Below, piece by piece: positions 1-7,584 of a stretch of DNA of 64,000 nt; the stretch's first letter is position 1, and every line of letters starts with the position of its first letter. The position numbers and the translations under genes were made by a program. Location: NCBI GenBank assembly GCA_018335755.1, contig JAGXRK010000001.1:186001-250000 (forward strand), in the 5' to 3' direction. Below the pieces are notes generated by a model. That model worked only from the letters and a program-made list of their open reading frames with translations, was not told where the DNA came from and did no database searches. The stretch is from Ignavibacterium sp. (lineage in GTDB: Bacteria; Bacteroidota; Ignavibacteria; Ignavibacteriales; Ignavibacteriaceae).

Positions 1-469
1 TGTTTATTGATGCGATTATCTGTCCAAGCTCTGTTTCTGCGAGAACATAAAATTCATCTGACGTAATTTTTAATCTTGATGAACGAAGTTTTATTTGTTT
101 TTCTGATTCCTCACCGGTTACATAAAGTACTTTGTTCTTAATGTTTGCAGATGCCTGCATCGCAAGTGTTGATTTACCAATACCGGGATCGCCTCCGAGA
201 AGTACTACACTGCCTGGCATTAATCCGCCACCCAGTACCCGGTCAAATTCTGTAATACCGGTTTTTATTCTATCTTCCTCTGTGGCGGTAATTTCGGTTA
301 TCTTGTGAAAGGAAACTTTCTGCGGGACTTTAAAGGATTTTCTTCTTCCTGTTTCAATCAACTCTTCTGTGAAGGAATTCCAGCTATCGCATTCGGGACA
401 TTTACCCAGCCAGCGCACCGACTCGTATGCGCAGTTTGAACAGATGTATTTAATTTTTGACTTTGACAT
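1..469 (-). CDS. radA: DNA repair protein RadA, N-terminal part (runs off the left edge)
   Basis: Only the first 156 residues are inside the window; the gene continues beyond base 1. The ATG reads from 469 on the minus strand. A C4 zinc finger (C10, C13, C24, C27) is followed by a RecA-like ATPase core with Walker A GGDPGIGKST at about residues 92-101 and the GEES motif of RadA/Sms. RadA is a RecA-family ATPase that promotes branch migration and processing of recombination intermediates in the cytoplasm. Zinc finger plus Walker A makes the assignment secure even though the C-terminal Lon-like part is missing. It is the first of several recombination genes in the window. A small repeat-framed cassette separates it from alaS. 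Confidence 0.93.
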   Translation of the reverse strand, partial: MSKSKIKYICSNCAYESVRWLGKCPECDSWNSFTEELIETGRRKSFKVPQKVSFHKITEITATEEDRIKTGITEFDRVLGGGLMPGSVVLLGGDPGIGKSTLAMQASANIKNKVLYVTGEESEKQIKLRSSRLKITSDEFYVLAETELGQIIASIN

Positions 470-478
470 AAGCGCTTT

Positions 479-519
479 TTTACCATTAAGATACTAAGAG
501 CACTTAGTTTCACTAAGAG
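479..519. repeat. Left inverted repeat of GxxExxY cassette
   Basis: Forty-one bases starting TTTACCATTAAG; the inverse complement of 927-967 with nine mismatches. It contains the stop codon of the GxxExxY gene (513-515 on the plus strand). Confidence 0.6.
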
Positions 520-926
520 TCAGGTAGTTTAGCAAATTCTTCGGTTACTAATGGAACTAAGTGGTCTTTTATATTTTCGCAATGAAAGTTAATTAATAAT
601 CCTTTTGGCTTCCCTGTAAGTTTTAAATATGATAATAATTGAGCTTTGTAAACCGGAATTATAACTTCAACTGCTTTTAATTCTATAATTATAAAATCAT
701 TCACTAGTAAATCCAGAATAAGATTAGTTCCAAGATCTTTACCTTTATTAATGATTGGAACCGGAACTTGTCTTTGTACATAAAATCCATTAGAATTTAA
801 TTCATCCACAAAACAAGTCTCATAAACTGATTCCAATAATCCCGGACACAATTGTTTATGAACCTCAATAGCACAACCCACAATTTTATAAGAAAGCTCG
901 TTTATATATTTTCTAGTTATTTGCAT
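513..926 (-). CDS. GxxExxY protein (small PD-(D/E)XK-like family)
   Basis: 137 residues, the usual length of the GxxExxY family. The name-giving motif is visible as GLLESVYE near residues 29-36. A later strand pattern, DLLVNDFIIIELKA at about residues 72-85, has the D...ExK layout of PD-(D/E)XK nuclease folds. The biochemical role of the family is not established to my knowledge. The start codon abuts an inverted repeat, and that repeat supplies an AAGGA stretch ten bases upstream that could serve as the ribosome binding site. Members tend to occur as scattered single genes, which matches this repeat-framed insertion between radA and alaS. Confidence 0.82.
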   Translation of the reverse strand: MQITRKYINELSYKIVGCAIEVHKQLCPGLLESVYETCFVDELNSNGFYVQRQVPVPIINKGKDLGTNLILDLLVNDFIIIELKAVEVIIPVYKAQLLSYLKLTGKPKGLLINFHCENIKDHLVPLVTEEFAKLPDS

Positions 927-967
927 TTCTAAGTGTTCCTTAGTGCTCTCAGTACCTTAGTGGTAAA
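927..967. repeat. Right inverted repeat of GxxExxY cassette
   Basis: Inverse complement of 479-519 (32/41). It begins immediately upstream of the gene's ATG and ends six bases before the alaS stop codon. It carries the likely ribosome binding site of the cassette gene. Confidence 0.6.
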
Positions 968-972
968 GTATG

Positions 973-3555
973 CTAAAGGAGCCCGCTAACTATACTTTCC
1001 ACTTTACTTAAAGCATTAGGAATTTTACTAACATCCTTACCGCCGGCAGTAGCGAGATGCGGACGCCCACCACCACCGCCGCCTACAAGTTTAGCAAGTT
1101 CTCCTACAATTTTTCCCGCACTAAGATTTTTCTGCTTTATCAGATCATCTGATACGATTGCAACTATTCCGACTTTATCATCAACCTGTGCAATTAAAAC
1201 ACAGATCCCGCTTTTTATTTTATTTCTTAATTCATCACCAAAGGATTTAAGTTCATCCATACTATCTGCGTGCACTCTTCCTTTATGAATAAACACCCCT
1301 TTTTCTTCAGAATGAATTGAAATAATATGCTCAAGCTGTTCAAGTTTTTCTTTAATGCGCAGTTCAGAAATTTCTTTCTCAAGTTTTTTCTTAACATCAA
1401 GAAGCTCTTCAACCCGATGCTCAGCTTGTTTAACCAATTCAAGCTGAGAGTGTATGTACTTTTCAACTCCTGATCCGGTTACGGCTTCTATTCTTCTTAC
1501 TCCGCTTGCGATTGATGCCTCACTGATGATTTTGAACAAGCCTATCTCTGATGAATTCTTAACGTGTGTGCCGCCACAGAATTCCATTGTAAAATCACCG
1601 AACTGAACTACATTAACATTATCGCCGTACTTATCACCGAAGAACATTATCGCTCCCATTTTCTTCGCTTCTTCAAAAGGAGTATCGCGATGGTGGATCA
1701 TTGGAAGATTTCTGCGAAGCTGTTCATTAACTATTGTTTCAATATCGCGGATTTCTTCAGCGGATAATTTTGAGTAATGAGAAAAATCAAATCGCAGTCT
1801 ATCCGGTCCCACATAAGAACCAGCCTGCTGAACGTGTGTTCCCAAAATCATTCTTAACGCTCTGTGTAGAAAATGAGTTGCGGAATGGTTACGCATTATA
1901 TCCCATCTTCTTTTTTCATCTACTTGCGCATAAAATGGAGCCACGATATTTTTTAGCGTCCCTGGAAATTCTGGATTTTCAACTTTCTCAATTTCATGAA
2001 CTATAACATTATCAATTTTAAATGTATTAATTATTTTTAATTTCGTTTTTTCATCCTCAATATATCCGGTATCCCCGACCTGTCCTCCTGCTTCAGCATA
2101 GAATGGGGTCACATCAAATATTAAAAGGTTTTCCACACTATTCATCCTATTAATCTTGATCCTTAACTTATCATAATCATATCCAACAAATTCCGTATCA
2201 AACTTATAATTATCTGGTATCCAATCCTTATATATATAAGATATGGTTTCAATTTTGCTTGATTCTCTCGAGCGTTCTTTCTGTTCATTCATTAATTTAT
2301 TGAAACCATCCTCATCAATTGCCAATCCGATTTCACGAGCCATAACATTTGTAAGATCAACAGGGAAGCCGAATGTATCATATAACTTAAATACGTCTTC
2401 ACCGGGAATTACTTTTATATTTTGCTTTTGAAGTTTCTTAACAACATTGTCAAATAATTCTATTCCCCTGTCAAGGGTAGCATTAAAGCTTTCTTCTTCT
2501 GCTTTTATTACTTTCTTAACATAATCTTTCTTTTCTTTTACTTCGGGGAAAACATCGCCCATAGTTTTTGTAAGAACGTCAACAAGCTTATACAGGAATG
2601 GTTCTTTAAGATGAAGTTTTCTTCCATATCGTGCAGCACGTCTTAATATTCTGCGAAGTACATATCCTCTACCATCGTTGCCGGGTACAGCACCATCAGC
2701 AATTGCAAAAGTTAATGCGCGTATATGATCGGCGATAACACGCATTGGAATACGATCTTCTTCTTTGTCATACTTTACATTGCTCAGTTTCGATACTTCA
2801 TTAATCAATGGAGTAAATACATCGGTATCGTAATTAGAACTTTTCTTCTGCATTACAGCACAAACGCGTTCGAATCCCATCCCCGTATCAACATGTTTTG
2901 CCGGAAGTTCGTGAAGCTTTCCTGTTTCATCCCTGTTATACTGGATAAATACAAGATTCCATATTTCAATACATTCCGGTACACCAGCATTTACAAAAGC
3001 GGGGTTATTATAATCATCACTGACATTAATATGAATTTCTGAGCAGGGACCACAAGGACCGGTTTCTCCCATTTCCCAGAAATTATCTTTCTCGCCAAAC
3101 TTTAAAATGTGTTTTGGGTTTATATCCGTTTTGGTTTTCCACAGTTCAAAAGCTTCATCGTCATCTTTGTAAACCGTTGCCCAGAGTCTTTCTTTAGGGA
3201 GTTTCCAGACTTCGGTTAATAATTCCCACGCCCATTCAATTGCCTCTGCTTTATAATAATCGCCGAATGACCAGTTGCCGAGCATCTCAAAAAAAGTATG
3301 ATGATAGGTATCGTGTCCAACTTCTTCCAGATCGTTATGCTTGCCTGAAACACGTATGCATTTCTGTGTATCTGCCGCACGTTTATACTCCCTTGAACCG
3401 TGTCCGAGAAATACGTCTTTAAACTGATTCATTCCCGCATTGGTGAATAATAAGGTTGCATCATCAAAAGGAACAACCGGTGCTGATTGAACTATTTTAT
3501 GTTCTTTGCTCTTGAAAAAGTCTAAAAACTGCTGTCTTATTTCGTGTGAAGTCAT
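973..3555 (-). CDS. alaS: Alanine--tRNA ligase
   Basis: 860 residues, close to the normal full length. Charges tRNA-Ala with alanine in the cytoplasm. The N-terminus shows the class II aminoacylation core (RQQFLDFFKSKEHKIVQSAPV, then the TNAGMNQFKDVFLG motif 2 region and GRGYVLRRILRRAARYGR). The editing domain has the zinc-site HSATHFLH and the CGGTHV motif. A coiled-coil and the Gly-rich C-Ala segment (LVGGGGGGRPHLATAGG) close the protein. The ATG at 3555 gives the standard MTSHEIRQQFL opening. The gene is monocistronic as far as can be seen: a type IX cargo terminator lies upstream and the GxxExxY cassette downstream. Confidence 0.98.
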   Translation of the reverse strand: MTSHEIRQQFLDFFKSKEHKIVQSAPVVPFDDATLLFTNAGMNQFKDVFLGHGSREYKRAADTQKCIRVSGKHNDLEEVGHDTYHHTFFEMLGNWSFGDYYKAEAIEWAWELLTEVWKLPKERLWATVYKDDDEAFELWKTKTDINPKHILKFGEKDNFWEMGETGPCGPCSEIHINVSDDYNNPAFVNAGVPECIEIWNLVFIQYNRDETGKLHELPAKHVDTGMGFERVCAVMQKKSSNYDTDVFTPLINEVSKLSNVKYDKEEDRIPMRVIADHIRALTFAIADGAVPGNDGRGYVLRRILRRAARYGRKLHLKEPFLYKLVDVLTKTMGDVFPEVKEKKDYVKKVIKAEEESFNATLDRGIELFDNVVKKLQKQNIKVIPGEDVFKLYDTFGFPVDLTNVMAREIGLAIDEDGFNKLMNEQKERSRESSKIETISYIYKDWIPDNYKFDTEFVGYDYDKLRIKINRMNSVENLLIFDVTPFYAEAGGQVGDTGYIEDEKTKLKIINTFKIDNVIVHEIEKVENPEFPGTLKNIVAPFYAQVDEKRRWDIMRNHSATHFLHRALRMILGTHVQQAGSYVGPDRLRFDFSHYSKLSAEEIRDIETIVNEQLRRNLPMIHHRDTPFEEAKKMGAIMFFGDKYGDNVNVVQFGDFTMEFCGGTHVKNSSEIGLFKIISEASIASGVRRIEAVTGSGVEKYIHSQLELVKQAEHRVEELLDVKKKLEKEISELRIKEKLEQLEHIISIHSEEKGVFIHKGRVHADSMDELKSFGDELRNKIKSGICVLIAQVDDKVGIVAIVSDDLIKQKNLSAGKIVGELAKLVGGGGGGRPHLATAGGKDVSKIPNALSKVESIVSGLL

Positions 3556-3636
3556 ATATCCATTATGTTTAATTAAGTGTGCAAAGATAAAAAAACGCTT
3601 GTTAAGCCTGAAATTTAGAATTTGACTGACAGTATT

Positions 3637-3663
3637 AAAAAAAGGCGACTCAAATGAATCGCC
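3637..3663 (-). terminator. Rho-independent terminator of the 3801-5525 gene
   Basis: Inverted repeat GGCGACTC/GAATCGCC with a 4-base loop at 3644-3663. Read on the minus strand it is followed by a run of seven T (complement of 3637-3643). It lies downstream of the type IX cargo gene and upstream of alaS, so it separates the two. Confidence 0.75.
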
Positions 3664-3684
3664 TTAAATTATTCAATAATTTGT

Positions 3685-3760
3685 TTTGTGATCTCGAACG
3701 CAGGGAGAGATCCGTTCTGTAGTAATGCATAAAGATTTCTCACCAGATAAACCTGTCTGC
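3685..3760. repeat. Degenerate copy of a TGTCATCTCGA...GGGAGAGATC intergenic palindromic repeat
   Basis: TTTGTGATCTCGAACGCAGG, then GAGAGATC, and 20 bases on AGATTTCTC, resembles the MITE-like palindrome seen at 61811-61888. It lies in the presumed 3' untranslated region of the 3801-5525 gene. The right arm is badly decayed, so the right boundary is approximate. Confidence 0.4.
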
Positions 3761-3800
3761 CGTTAGGCAAAATATGGGTTGTTTTATATTTGGGTTCAAC

Positions 3801-5525
3801 TCACTTCAACAGCAGCAGCATCTTCGAACTGATATAGTCACCTGATTGCAGTCTATAGATATAAACACCACTCGCAAGATAAGATGCATTAAACTCTACG
3901 GTGTGATTGCCAGCCGGTTTTTCTTCATTGATTAATGTACTTATTTCCCTTCCCAGTATATCAAACACTTTTATTGTTATTTTCCCGTAGTGTGCTAAGC
4001 TGTAATTTATTTTTGTAACCGGGTTAAATGGGTTGGGATAGTTTTGGGACAATGAATAATCATATACTGATATTAAATCGTTATGTACCGGGGTCGTAAA
4101 CAATACTAAAGAATCGTAATACCATACATTAGAATCACTGGGTGAATTTTGTCCCCAATAAGACAGTCCCGGTATTTCGTCAACTATATAAAAATAATCT
4201 GCTCTTATTTTACCGGTTATATCATCATAGTTAATTTTTTTGTTTAGTGACAAAAATGTTTCAAGAATATTCTGCCGGTTTTTTAATGGGAAGATATTAT
4301 CTGGTGACCAAGTCTGCCCGCCATCATAAGAAATATTTGCCAGATAATCTGTATAGTAAACAGGTGTTGAAAATGCACCACCATCGCCGGGATAAATATT
4401 TAATGAGCTTACCCCGGGTTCTCCGGTATATTCGGGAACAGACCAGGCAATTAAAACGATCTGTCCGTTTTCAGAAACAGAAATTGTTGGAAGTGATTGA
4501 CCATAAGCAAAACCAGGAGTATATTGACCCAAAGGATTACCGGCACCGTCATACATTTTTTCATAAGCCGGATCAGTAATTGCAATCCAGTTTTTATCTC
4601 TGCTGTTCCAGTATAAAATTGTTGAGGTTTCAATTGTATCAATGCCTTCAATAGTTTTGCCCAATCCCCATAGTGCCATATGCATAACCCCAACGCTATC
4701 CAGTGCTCCGGAGAGCATAGAGTAATTTTTAAGGTGAGGAGCCAAATTTCTGTTAGTTATTTGTCCCCAAACAGGTTCATCCATATTTCCCCTTAAAATA
4801 ATTTCTCCCTGCCAGTTATTACCCTGATTTGTTGAATAATAATGATAGATACCGTGAGGATTGCCGGATGTGAAAATATTATCTCTCACCAATACGGTTG
4901 AAATAAAACTTGAATTTTTTGAAACATAAATTACTGTTGGAAATCCAATACCGCCTGCATAAGTAAACAACGAATCATTTTCCCCTAATAGTGTTATCAA
5001 AGTGCCTTCTTCAAATATTTCAGATGATGTAAAAATACCGTATAAATTGAAAGAGTCATTATCTACAGAATTAACCGACCATATATTGCAATTAGGATCA
5101 GGTGCGAAATAGTATTGTTGGTATCTTTGAAAGTTTCCATACTCAAAATGATTAGTTTCAGGATAATAATACGACCAGTGAGTTGTTGGAAAGTCCTGAG
5201 AAACAGAAATTATTCTTTTATTTGTACAATCAGAATATCTCAGAGAAGCTGCCCCTATATTCGTGGGCTGCGGGTTAAATGCCGGTATATAGTGGATGGA
5301 AGAGGAGTCAATAATTATTAATGTATCAATTGCGAGTATTATGATTTCATTATTAAGATCATCATTTAAGTCTCCTACTTCAATTAAATTCTGTTCTACA
5401 TTATAGTAAACTTCATACTGAGAATATTTTAATAATGTGCCCGGATCACCCGGATTTTGTGAATAAGATTGACCAACGCTTATTACAATCGATAGAACTA
5501 AAGCACAATTTCTGAACGATTCCAT
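3801..5525 (-). CDS. Secreted type IX secretion cargo with Asp-box (sialidase-like) repeats
   Basis: 574 residues. A signal peptide (about residues 1-22, ending SVGQSYSQ) directs export. The last ~80 residues form a type A sorting domain (YSLSQNYPNPFNPVT, then KVFDILGREISTL and SGVYIYRLQSG), the signal for type IX secretion and surface attachment or release. The middle has Asp-box-like motifs, STNQGNNW near residue 230 and SYDGGQTW near residue 406, the turn pattern of BNR/sialidase-type beta-propellers. No catalytic residues can be assigned, so enzyme versus binding function is open. It stands alone, divergent from the rhodanese cluster, with its own terminator. Confidence 0.85.
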   Translation of the reverse strand: MESFRNCALVLSIVISVGQSYSQNPGDPGTLLKYSQYEVYYNVEQNLIEVGDLNDDLNNEIIILAIDTLIIIDSSSIHYIPAFNPQPTNIGAASLRYSDCTNKRIISVSQDFPTTHWSYYYPETNHFEYGNFQRYQQYYFAPDPNCNIWSVNSVDNDSFNLYGIFTSSEIFEEGTLITLLGENDSLFTYAGGIGFPTVIYVSKNSSFISTVLVRDNIFTSGNPHGIYHYYSTNQGNNWQGEIILRGNMDEPVWGQITNRNLAPHLKNYSMLSGALDSVGVMHMALWGLGKTIEGIDTIETSTILYWNSRDKNWIAITDPAYEKMYDGAGNPLGQYTPGFAYGQSLPTISVSENGQIVLIAWSVPEYTGEPGVSSLNIYPGDGGAFSTPVYYTDYLANISYDGGQTWSPDNIFPLKNRQNILETFLSLNKKINYDDITGKIRADYFYIVDEIPGLSYWGQNSPSDSNVWYYDSLVLFTTPVHNDLISVYDYSLSQNYPNPFNPVTKINYSLAHYGKITIKVFDILGREISTLINEEKPAGNHTVEFNASYLASGVYIYRLQSGDYISSKMLLLLK

Positions 5526-5759
5526 AGAATTACCCCTGAGAATGTTCGTAAATCTTATAAAACCATTAGTCTGATTAATTTGTAAGCGTTAAAGTAAATG
5601 CCGTTTCCATAAAAATCAAACCATTTTGAGTTTATTTATTTATTAAGCAAGAATGCCGGTTCTTTTTGCGATGGAATTCATCATTTAATGTTTTTATATT
5701 GACTCAAGTGCAATGTATAACAGCATATTAAAATTCCATTGTGATCTAAAATAATTACC

Positions 5760-6203
5760 ATGAATCCTTTTATATTTTGGTTAATCTTACCATACACAAA
5801 TTTTAAAGGTTTTATGGAAGCCGGACAGATATTTTTATACTTAATAATTGCCCTTATCGGGTTTTATATAATCAGAAAGGTGCTCGTTTACAGGTCAGTT
5901 AAGCATTATTCTCCTGTGGACGCATCGGTTAAACTGAAGAAAGAAAGAAAAGTAGTTTTGCTAGATGTAAGAACTGATATGGAAAGAAAACAGGATTCAA
6001 TTAAGGGTTCTTACCATATTCCGCTAATGGATCTTTCATCAAGTGAAAATGAGTTAAAGAAATTTAAAGATGCTGAAATTATTTGCTATTGCAGAACCGG
6101 CAATAGAAGCATGAATGCAGCAGCTAAGCTTAAAAAAATGGGATTTAACGCAGCTAACTTAAGCAGAGGAATTATCGGATGGAAAGCAGCAGGACTCAGA
6201 TAA
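5760..6203 (+). CDS. Membrane-anchored rhodanese-like sulfurtransferase
   Basis: 147 residues. A membrane segment at about residues 22-40 is followed by a single rhodanese domain with the active-site loop CRTGNRS; C111 is the predicted persulfide-forming cysteine. Family members move sulfane sulfur between thiol carriers. The start is uncertain: the ATG at 5760 has no visible ribosome site, whereas the in-frame ATG at 5814 (residue 19, MEAGQIFLYL) has AAAGG just upstream and would give a cleaner N-terminal anchor. It is the first gene of a tight cluster and overlaps the next gene by 25 bases, which indicates co-transcription with the small membrane proteins and thioredoxin downstream. Confidence 0.88.
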   Translation: MNPFIFWLILPYTNFKGFMEAGQIFLYLIIALIGFYIIRKVLVYRSVKHYSPVDASVKLKKERKVVLLDVRTDMERKQDSIKGSYHIPLMDLSSSENELKKFKDAEIICYCRTGNRSMNAAAKLKKMGFNAANLSRGIIGWKAAGLR

Positions 6204-6409
6204 TCTGGAAATGGACAAGAAGAATTCTGCCGGTTGCCTTAGGTGCACTGGGAGGATATTTATATTATCATTTTATAGGATGCGACAGAGGATGTGCAAT
6301 TACAGGCAATCCCTGGTCAAGCACTATGTATGGCGCAGTTATCGGCTTGATTTTAACTAACTGGAAAACGAAAGCTAAACTACTTCAACCAAAGGAAAAT
6401 GAACAATGA
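6179..6409 (+). CDS. Small membrane protein, DUF6132-like
   Basis: 76 residues with two hydrophobic segments (about 15-30 and 48-62). Between them is a conserved-looking loop, GCDRGCAITGNPWSSTMYGA, with two cysteines. I associate this pattern with the DUF6132 family found next to rhodanese genes in Bacteroidota; the family name is from memory. The gene overlaps the rhodanese by 25 bases and the next gene by 4 (ATGA). The tight overlap and the cysteine pair suggest a role in the same thiol/sulfur chemistry at the inner membrane, but no function is established. Confidence 0.72.
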   Translation: MESSRTQIIWKWTRRILPVALGALGGYLYYHFIGCDRGCAITGNPWSSTMYGAVIGLILTNWKTKAKLLQPKENEQ

Positions 6410-6612
6410 AAAAGAATATGGCAAATATAGACAGGGGAATAAGACTTCTTCTTGTAATTGTTATAGCAGTCTTATTTTTAACAAATCAGATAAGCGGAAT
6501 AGCCGCAATAATACTCGGAATATTTGGCGTGGCATTTATATTCAGTGGTGGAACAGGATTTTGTCCACTCTATAAAATTTTTAATACGTCATCTTTGAAG
6601 AAGCAATCATAA
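6406..6612 (+). CDS. YgaP-like transmembrane protein (DUF2892)
   Basis: 68 residues: a short N-terminus, MANIDRGIR, two transmembrane segments (about 13-29 and 31-47) and the CPLYKIF ending. That is the layout of the DUF2892 domain fused to rhodanese in E. coli YgaP. Here rhodanese and DUF2892 are separate genes in the same operon, which supports a shared membrane sulfurtransferase role. It overlaps the previous stop codon by 4 bases. Confidence 0.85.
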   Translation: MKKNMANIDRGIRLLLVIVIAVLFLTNQISGIAAIILGIFGVAFIFSGGTGFCPLYKIFNTSSLKKQS

Positions 6613-6622
6613 GGAGAGAATT

Positions 6623-7006
6623 GTGCAGTACGGATTTTCAAAAACAACAGATTATACTTTCAGTCAGGCGATAGAAAAAGTAATAGATGAACTTAAGAAA
6701 GAAGGCTTCGGCATTCTCACCATGATTGATGTTAAAGAAACACTAAAAAACAAAATAAATGTTGATTTTAAGAACTACACTATACTTGGTGCATGCAATC
6801 CGCCTATTGCTCATAAAGCTTTACAGACAGAAGAAGAGCTGGGATTATTACTCCCCTGTAATGTAGTTGTTTATGAAAAAGATAACAAAATTGTTGTATC
6901 AATTTTCGATCCTATGATGATGACCAAAGTAATTGATAATGATAAGATGATCCCCATTGCATCTGAAGTTAAAGAAAAACTTCAGAGAGTATTAGAAGCT
7001 GTTTAA
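6623..7006 (+). CDS. DUF302 domain protein
   Basis: 127 residues spanning essentially one DUF302 domain: YGFSKTTDYTFSQAIEKV at the start, then the typical FKNYTILGACNPPIAHKAL and LLLPCNVVVYE segments, with cysteines at both. The start is GTG at 6623, chosen because AAGGAGAG lies six bases upstream. DUF302 proteins are small cytoplasmic or periplasmic proteins common near sulfur and thioredoxin genes; the reaction is unknown. Position inside the rhodanese-thioredoxin operon fits a redox or persulfide-binding role. Confidence 0.85.
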   Translation: MQYGFSKTTDYTFSQAIEKVIDELKKEGFGILTMIDVKETLKNKINVDFKNYTILGACNPPIAHKALQTEEELGLLLPCNVVVYEKDNKIVVSIFDPMMMTKVIDNDKMIPIASEVKEKLQRVLEAV

Positions 7007-7038
7007 TATTTTAATTTAATCTATCAGAAAGGAAAACA

Positions 7039-7401
7039 ATGACCGAGAACTTAACAAAACAGACATTTTTAGAAAAAGTTTTTAATTATGAAACAAACCA
7101 GGATTGGAAATACGAAGGCGATCTTCCTGCTGTTATTGATTTCTGGGCTCCATGGTGCGGACCCTGCAAAATGGTTGGACCAATTCTTGAAGAATTATCT
7201 GAAGAATACAAGGGCAAGATCAATGTTTACAAAGTGAATACCGATGAGGAACAGGAACTTGGAGGTGTATTTGGAATAAGAAGCATTCCTTCATTACTTT
7301 TCGTCCCGATGGAAGGTCAGCCGAAAATGGCAGTCGGTGCTTTACCGAAAGAATCATTAAAACAGGCAATTGATAAAGAGCTGCTTACAGCACTTTCTTA
7401 A
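7039..7401 (+). CDS. Thioredoxin
   Basis: 120 residues with the active site WCGPC (C40 and C43) in the classic context VIDFWAPWCGPCKMVGP, and the cis-proline loop RSIPSLLF. The N-terminus is about 20 residues longer than in E. coli thioredoxin, with no signal peptide, so it should be cytoplasmic. A disulfide/persulfide reductase role for the upstream rhodanese is a reasonable inference from the gene order. AGAAAGGAAAAC precedes the ATG. It is the last gene of the 5760-7401 cluster. Confidence 0.93.
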   Translation: MTENLTKQTFLEKVFNYETNQDWKYEGDLPAVIDFWAPWCGPCKMVGPILEELSEEYKGKINVYKVNTDEEQELGGVFGIRSIPSLLFVPMEGQPKMAVGALPKESLKQAIDKELLTALS

Positions 7402-7419
7402 TAAAAGCTTAAGGTATTT

Positions 7420-7449
7420 GGTATAGGGTATATGTTAAAACCCTATACC
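7420..7449 (+). terminator. Palindrome after thioredoxin gene (likely transcript end)
   Basis: Perfect 10-bp inverted repeat GGTATAGGGT/ACCCTATACC with a 10-base loop, followed by TTTATACTATTTT. The T run is poor for a classic terminator. A closely related palindrome follows the next gene at 8844-8871. Confidence 0.5.
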
Positions 7450-7519
7450 TTTATACTATTTTAGCGAATTCATTTCTCTTTTCTTTCTTCTTTCCTCAAA
7501 ACAAATATTTCAAAAAAGA

Positions 7520-7550
7520 TTGCAGAATTCTCAACAAAAACTTATTTTAT
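7520..7550 (+). promoter_or_regulatory. Candidate Bacteroidota-type promoter for the 7585 gene
   Basis: TTG at 7520-7522 and TATTTTAT at 7543-7550 are separated by 20 bases. This resembles the -33 TTG / -7 TAnnTTTG consensus used by Bacteroidota housekeeping sigma. The match is short in an AT-rich region, so chance is possible. Confidence 0.3.
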
Positions 7551-7584
7551 CTCTATACTCATCAATAAAAACAGGAGCTGCTAT

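Larger units (their letters stand above)
479..967. mobile_element. GxxExxY cassette bounded by ~41-bp imperfect inverted repeats
   Basis: Bases 479-519 and 927-967 are inverted copies of one another, 32 of 41 positions identical by my hand alignment (both begin TTTACCA when read inward). They tightly frame the small gene 513-926: the left copy covers its stop codon and the right copy begins right after its start codon. The repeats are made of short degenerate units like CACTAAGAG. No transposase is present and I see no clear target-site duplication. The unit lies between radA and alaS. Calling it mobile is an inference from this architecture. Confidence 0.5.

Noticed and set aside
1564..3422. 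Reading frames on the plus strand inside alaS
   Set aside because: They are shadows of the alaS coding frame, with no domain or ribosome site.
6179..6203. Overlap of rhodanese and the next gene as a frameshift fusion
   Set aside because: Both frames carry complete, separate domains and both have normal ends; overlap is typical of an operon.
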